Part shown: positions 60,459 through 64,000 of the stretch, in pieces
Position numbering within the stretch: position 1 is the stretch's first letter
Layout: each line of letters starts with the position of its first letter
Assembly (NCBI RefSeq): GCF_017744435.1
Contig: NZ_JAGIBG010000021.1
Span: 1-64,000, forward strand
Direction of reading: 5' to 3'
Source: Pseudomonas sp.
Lineage (GTDB): Bacteria; Pseudomonadota; Gammaproteobacteria; Pseudomonadales; Pseudomonadaceae
Length of the DNA: 64,000 nucleotides
Program-made: the position numbers and the translations under genes
The notes under the pieces: model-generated
Told to the model about the DNA's origin: nothing
Database searches by the model: none
What the model saw: only the letters and a program-made list of their open reading frames with translations

Positions 60459-61253
60459 ATGCGCATCGCTCTGTTCCAGGGCGCACCCAACCCGCTGGAC
60501 GTGCCCGGCAACCTGCAACGGCTGCGTCACCAGGCGCAGCTGGCGGCCGAGCGTGGCGCGCAATTGCTGGTGTGCCCGGAGATGTTCCTGAGCGGCTACA
60601 ACATCGGCCTGGCACAGGTTGAACGGCTGGCCGAGGCCGACGATGGGCCCTCGGCCATGGAGGTGGTGGAGATCGCCCAGGCGCACCGTATCGCCATCGT
60701 CTACGGCTACCCGGAGCGCGCCGATGACGGGGCGATCTACAACAGCGTGCAGTTGATCGATGCCCATGGCCGCAGCCTGTGCAATTACCGCAAGACGCAT
60801 CTGTTCGGCGAGCTGGACCGGGCGATGTTCAGCCCTGGCGCCGACCATTTCCCGGTGGTCGAGCTGGAAGGCTGGAAGGTCGGCATGCTGATCTGCTACG
60901 ACATCGAATTCCCGGAGAACGCCCGGCGCCTGGCGCTGGCAGGTGCCGAACTGATCCTGGTGCCGACGGCGAACATGACGCCGTACGACTTCGTCTGCCA
61001 GGTGACCGTGCGCTCGCGGGCGCAGGAGAACCAGTGCTACCTGGTGTATGCCAACTACTGCGGGGCCGAAGACGAGATCCACTACTGTGGGCAGAGCAGC
61101 ATCATCGGGCCCGATGGCAGCCTGCTGGCCATGGCCGGGCGCGATGAGTGCCAGTTGCTGGCTGAGCTGGAGCATGAGCGGGTGGTGCGGGGGCGTGAGG
61201 CATTTCCTTACCTGACCGATCTGCGTCAGGAGTTGCACCTGCGTCAGGGCTGA
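60459..61253 (+). CDS. davA: 5-aminovaleramide amidohydrolase
   Basis: Nitrilase-family amidase of 264 residues hydrolysing 5-aminovaleramide to 5-aminovalerate. The Glu-Lys-Cys triad is visible: Glu in CPEMFLSGYN (about 43), Lys in NYRKTHLFGELD (about 110), Cys in MLICYDIEFPENARR (about 145). AAGGAGG before ATG is very strong. Second gene of davBA, followed by a REP pair. Confidence 0.93.
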   Translation: MRIALFQGAPNPLDVPGNLQRLRHQAQLAAERGAQLLVCPEMFLSGYNIGLAQVERLAEADDGPSAMEVVEIAQAHRIAIVYGYPERADDGAIYNSVQLIDAHGRSLCNYRKTHLFGELDRAMFSPGADHFPVVELEGWKVGMLICYDIEFPENARRLALAGAELILVPTANMTPYDFVCQVTVRSRAQENQCYLVYANYCGAEDEIHYCGQSSIIGPDGSLLAMAGRDECQLLAELEHERVVRGREAFPYLTDLRQELHLRQG

Positions 61254-61268
61254 CAAGGGCCGCTTTGC

Positions 61269-61376
61269 GGCCCATTCGCGGGCACGCCCGCTCCCACAGG
61301 GACCGCGTGATCGTGTGGTCAACGCTATTCCTGTGGGAGCGGGCGTGTCGGGACGCCGCACCGCCGCGAATGGGCC
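61269..61376. repeat. REP inverted pair with an enlarged right apex
   Basis: Left arm 61269-61300 is a normal REP unit (GGCCCATTCGCGGGCACGCC..). The right arm 61330-61376 matches its inverse at both ends, but holds about 14 extra bases at the inner hairpin (GTCGGGACGCCGCACCG), creating GGCGT/ACGCC. Between davA and pqqF. Confidence 0.8.
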
Positions 61377-61425
61377 AGGCCTGCCTTGCAAATGGGTTAG
61401 CATGAACACCTGCCCCGGAGTTCCC

Positions 61426-63705
61426 ATGCCTGACACCACCCGCCACCTCACCCTCGCCAACGGCTTGCAGCTGACCCTGCGCCATGCCCCGCGCCTGAAG
61501 CGCTCGGCGGCCGCCTTGAGGGTGCATGCGGGCAGCCACGACGCTCCAGCCGCATGGCCGGGCCTGGCCCACTTCCTCGAACACCTGTTCTTCCTCGGCA
61601 CCGCACACTTCCCTCTGGAAGACGGCCTGATGCGCTACGTCCAGTCCCTGGGCGGTCAGGTCAATGCCAGCACCCGCGAGCGCACCACCGATTTCTTCTT
61701 CGAAGTACCGCCTGCTGCGTTGGCCGGTGGCCTGGAACGCCTGTGCCAGATGCTTGCCGAACCGGACCTGGGCATCGAACGGCAAAGCCGCGAGCGTGAA
61801 GTCATCCACGCCGAATTCATCGCCTGGTCACGCAACCCGCAGGCACAGCAGCAATTTGCCTTGCTGCAATCTGTGGCTGGCAATCATCCGCTGATCGGCT
61901 TTCATGCGGGCAATCGCTATTCCCTCGCGTTGCGCAATATTGCCTTCCAGCAAGCGCTCACGGGCTTTCATCAACGTTTCTACCAGGGCGGCCAGATCAC
62001 CCTGAGTCTCTGTGGCCCACAGCCACTGGATGAACTGGAGCAACTCGGCAGGCTATACGCCGGGGTCTTCGAAACAGGCGCCCCTGTGCCGCAAACCTTG
62101 CCACCTGCCTTGACCGCCAACAAGCCGCTACTGTTCGCCCACGAGGGCCTGCCCGAAGGTGCGGAACAGGCGCTGGAGCTGCTGATCGCCAACCTCGGTG
62201 ACAACCGCCCCGGCAGTTGGCTGGAGGCTCTGGAGCGACGTGACTGGCTTAAAGGGTGCAAGGTCGAGAAGTTATATGCCTTCGCCGGGCAACTGCTCTG
62301 GCACATCGACCTGAAGCTCGCCCCGGATGCCGACACTGATGAGGCGCTGAAGCTGCTGCACGGCTGGTTCGACTTCTTCCGCCAGGCAGAACCCGCCCAA
62401 CTCAACGGCGCGTTTGGCCGTTTGCAACAACGTCGCGAACGCAGCGCCAGCGCACTGGAGCTGGCCCGCCGCGATAGCGCCGGGCAGCCGTTTGCGGCAC
62501 TGGATACACAAGCGCTGGTCGCGCTCGAAGCGCTGCTTGAACAGCTGCCTCGTCACGCATACGGGCAATGGCAACTGCCAACGGCAGAGCCGTTGTTGTT
62601 CGATGAACTACCCACTGTTAAAACTGCAGAACTTCCCCCTGCGCTGGCCATGAGCGACCTGCTTCCCCCCACCAGGCAATACGCAGCACTTTATCTGCGC
62701 TGGTACATGCCATCGGCATTACGCCAACGTCTGCAGGGCATACTTGAACACGCCTTGCACCCCATGCAGGTACGTTGCGAGCAGGCCTGCGTGCAACTGC
62801 AGTTCAACGCGTCTGGCGAATACTGGCAGCTACGTTGCGCTGGCCATCCAGCAGCCGTGGTACGCGCCATGGGCCAAGCGTTGGCGCTGATGCAGGCGCC
62901 CTCCAACTGGCAACCATCGCCACCTCAGGCGCCCGCCCTGATACCGATCAGGGCGTTGATCAATCAGTTACCTGATGCCGTGCTCGGCACCCGCCCCGCC
63001 GCAATACCGTCCAGCACCCCCGACCAAGCGCTGCTCGACGGCGCCTGGCAGCATAGCCGCTGGCAGGGCCTGGCCGTGGGCTTCGACACCAGCGCCGAGC
63101 AGGCATTGGGCGCAGTGCTGCAGGGCTGCCCAGGGCGAGGTGCGGTGCCCACGCCTGCCGCCCTCTGGACCGGCCATCGCTGGCACCATGCCGAGGTGCC
63201 AGGCAGTGAAAATGCCCTGCTGCTGTTCTGCCCACTCTCAGCCGGGCAGCAAGCCTGTGGTCGTCTTCTGGCCCAGCTGCTGCAAGGCCCGGTGTATCAA
63301 CGACTGCGGGTCGAACTGCAACTTGGCTATGCCGTTTTCAGTACCTTTCGTCAGGTCGAAGGTATCGGTGGCCTGCTGTTCGGTGTGCAGTCGCCACATG
63401 CCAGCCAGGCCGAAATCCTCGATCACCTGCGCGAACTTCTGGGCCAGGGCATCACACTCGATAGCCATGCTCGTCAGGCACTGGCCGAGCAGTTCGATGA
63501 GCCTGCCATGGCCAACGCCGAGGTCGCCGAATGGGCATGGCAGACACACCTGGCCACACAGCCCGCCGACCTGCTTGCGCTGCAGCGGTCTATTCTGTTG
63601 ACGCAACAAGCGGATCTGGACGACCTGCTACGTGACCTGCTCGGCCCCGATTGCGCCTGGCTTTGCCTGGCCAACAGCGCCGCGCCCGATGCGTCCTGGC
63701 ACTGA
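61426..63705 (+). CDS. pqqF: PQQ biosynthesis zinc peptidase PqqF
   Basis: M16 family metalloprotease of 759 residues acting on the PqqA-derived peptide in pyrroloquinoline quinone synthesis. Inverted zinc motif HFLEHLFFLG (HxxEH, about residue 48) with the distal Glu near EREVIHAEF; two M16 halves, the second lacking the zinc motif. ATG 61426 (MPDTTRHLTL) has GGAG upstream; ATG 61402 lacks one. It precedes pqqA, as usual in P. putida. Confidence 0.93.
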   Translation: MPDTTRHLTLANGLQLTLRHAPRLKRSAAALRVHAGSHDAPAAWPGLAHFLEHLFFLGTAHFPLEDGLMRYVQSLGGQVNASTRERTTDFFFEVPPAALAGGLERLCQMLAEPDLGIERQSREREVIHAEFIAWSRNPQAQQQFALLQSVAGNHPLIGFHAGNRYSLALRNIAFQQALTGFHQRFYQGGQITLSLCGPQPLDELEQLGRLYAGVFETGAPVPQTLPPALTANKPLLFAHEGLPEGAEQALELLIANLGDNRPGSWLEALERRDWLKGCKVEKLYAFAGQLLWHIDLKLAPDADTDEALKLLHGWFDFFRQAEPAQLNGAFGRLQQRRERSASALELARRDSAGQPFAALDTQALVALEALLEQLPRHAYGQWQLPTAEPLLFDELPTVKTAELPPALAMSDLLPPTRQYAALYLRWYMPSALRQRLQGILEHALHPMQVRCEQACVQLQFNASGEYWQLRCAGHPAAVVRAMGQALALMQAPSNWQPSPPQAPALIPIRALINQLPDAVLGTRPAAIPSSTPDQALLDGAWQHSRWQGLAVGFDTSAEQALGAVLQGCPGRGAVPTPAALWTGHRWHHAEVPGSENALLLFCPLSAGQQACGRLLAQLLQGPVYQRLRVELQLGYAVFSTFRQVEGIGGLLFGVQSPHASQAEILDHLRELLGQGITLDSHARQALAEQFDEPAMANAEVAEWAWQTHLATQPADLLALQRSILLTQQADLDDLLRDLLGPDCAWLCLANSAAPDASWH

Positions 63706-63874
63706 TCTCGCGGGGATTGTTACGTTTACTGCAAGGGCGCTTATCAAAGAATTAACCTTTCAGTACAAATTTTTCTTGTAAGATAACGCTATCTCAGCCA
63801 AGGGAACCTCCTGCCCGAGGCGGTACCCAACCCGTAGCTGAAGCACCCCAACCCCATCCGGAAGGAGAACGCCC

Positions 63875-63946
63875 ATGTGGACCAAACCTGCATACACTGA
63901 CCTGCGTATCGGCTTCGAAGTGACCATGTACTTCGCCAACCGCTAA
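63875..63946 (+). CDS. pqqA: PQQ precursor peptide PqqA
   Basis: Twenty-three residue precursor of pyrroloquinoline quinone. Glu-15 and Tyr-19 in [10 protein letters not shown] are the residues joined by PqqE with PqqD. GGAAGGAGAAC gives a strong ribosome site. The 169-base gap from pqqF holds AT-rich DNA at 63750-63790 with promoter-like TAAGAT and a dyad GATA-ACGC-TATC, probably the pqqA promoter. A hairpin terminator follows; pqqB and later genes lie beyond the window. Confidence 0.96.
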
Positions 63947-63962
63947 GCCTTGCTTTGCGGCT

Positions 63963-63996
63963 CGACGCCTCGGCCCGCCGGGGCGTCGTCGTTTTT
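63963..63996 (+). terminator. Hairpin terminator/attenuator after pqqA
   Basis: CGACGCC (63963-63969) pairs with GGCGTCG (63982-63988), with an inner CGG/CCG, then TCG and five T. Leaky termination here would make far more pqqA than pqqBCDE message, as the peptide is needed in excess. Confidence 0.8.
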
Positions 63997-64000
63997 CCGA

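Noticed and set aside
58671..61601. Open frame of 976 codons opposite davB and davA
   Set aside because: Crosses two real genes and a REP element; its His/Gln/Arg-rich translation is a GC artefact.

Overview
The window is chromosomal DNA of a fluorescent pseudomonad of the Pseudomonas putida group. Evidence: high and even GC content, gene order of the putida/aeruginosa core (tyrS next to an rrn operon, trpGDC, rpe-gph-trpE, lptD-surA-pdxA-rsmA-apaG-apaH, rpsU-dnaG-rpoD, then an rmcA-like gene), the lysine catabolic pair davB-davA, the MurNAc recycling pair amgK-murU, pqqF directly before pqqA, and many P. putida-type REP palindromes (GCGGG..CCCGCTCCCACAGG) between genes. It is almost entirely core genome. 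I see no prophage, insertion sequence, CRISPR array or large island. The only clearly accessory-looking unit is a small HigBA-like toxin-antitoxin pair.

Layout. 1-200: promoter and leader of an rRNA operon reading off the left edge, and the tyrS terminator. 200-4670: tyrS, then M23 peptidase and anmK on the other strand, then erpA. 4680-10300: argC, hemJ, a flavin oxidoreductase, an SDR, a HIT protein, coq7 and a membrane protein. 10300-15300: OsmC protein, crp/vfr, a lipoate-ligase-family protein, then trpC, trpD, trpG with an upstream leader peptide. 15300-20400: autotransporter esterase estP, trpE, gph, rpe. 20500-28320: a polyamine-type ABC importer and a two-component system. 28400-31900: DUF3530 protein, DjlA-like protein, murU, amgK. 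32000-39650: envelope and house-keeping operon lptD to apaH, then glpE. 39900-44830: prkA, yeaH-like and spoVR-like genes. 44880-48630: cca, folK, folB, plsY, tsaD. 48800-57100: rpsU, dnaG, rpoD, rmcA. 57100-61250: tRNA (CAT anticodon), Lrp regulator, HigBA-like pair, davB, davA. 61400-64000: pqqF and pqqA, the latter followed by a hairpin terminator at the right edge.

How genes work together. AnmK, AmgK and MurU are three enzymes of cell-wall sugar recycling, in two places. trpE and trpGDC each follow an open reading frame ending in the same Trp-rich tail (..ARWRWRA), consistent with the transcription attenuation reported for these operons in P. putida; in front of trpE this leader is the in-frame 3' end of gph. 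LptD, SurA and EstP act at the outer membrane (SurA assists LptD assembly). DavB and DavA turn lysine into 5-aminovalerate, with an Lrp-type regulator nearby. PrkA, a DUF444 protein and a SpoVR protein form the conserved stress trio.

I did not find a clearly undescribed large system. The best leads are the trp leader nested in gph, the collapsed, expanded and reversed REP palindromes, the MurNAc recycling genes, and an unusual dyad upstream of prkA.
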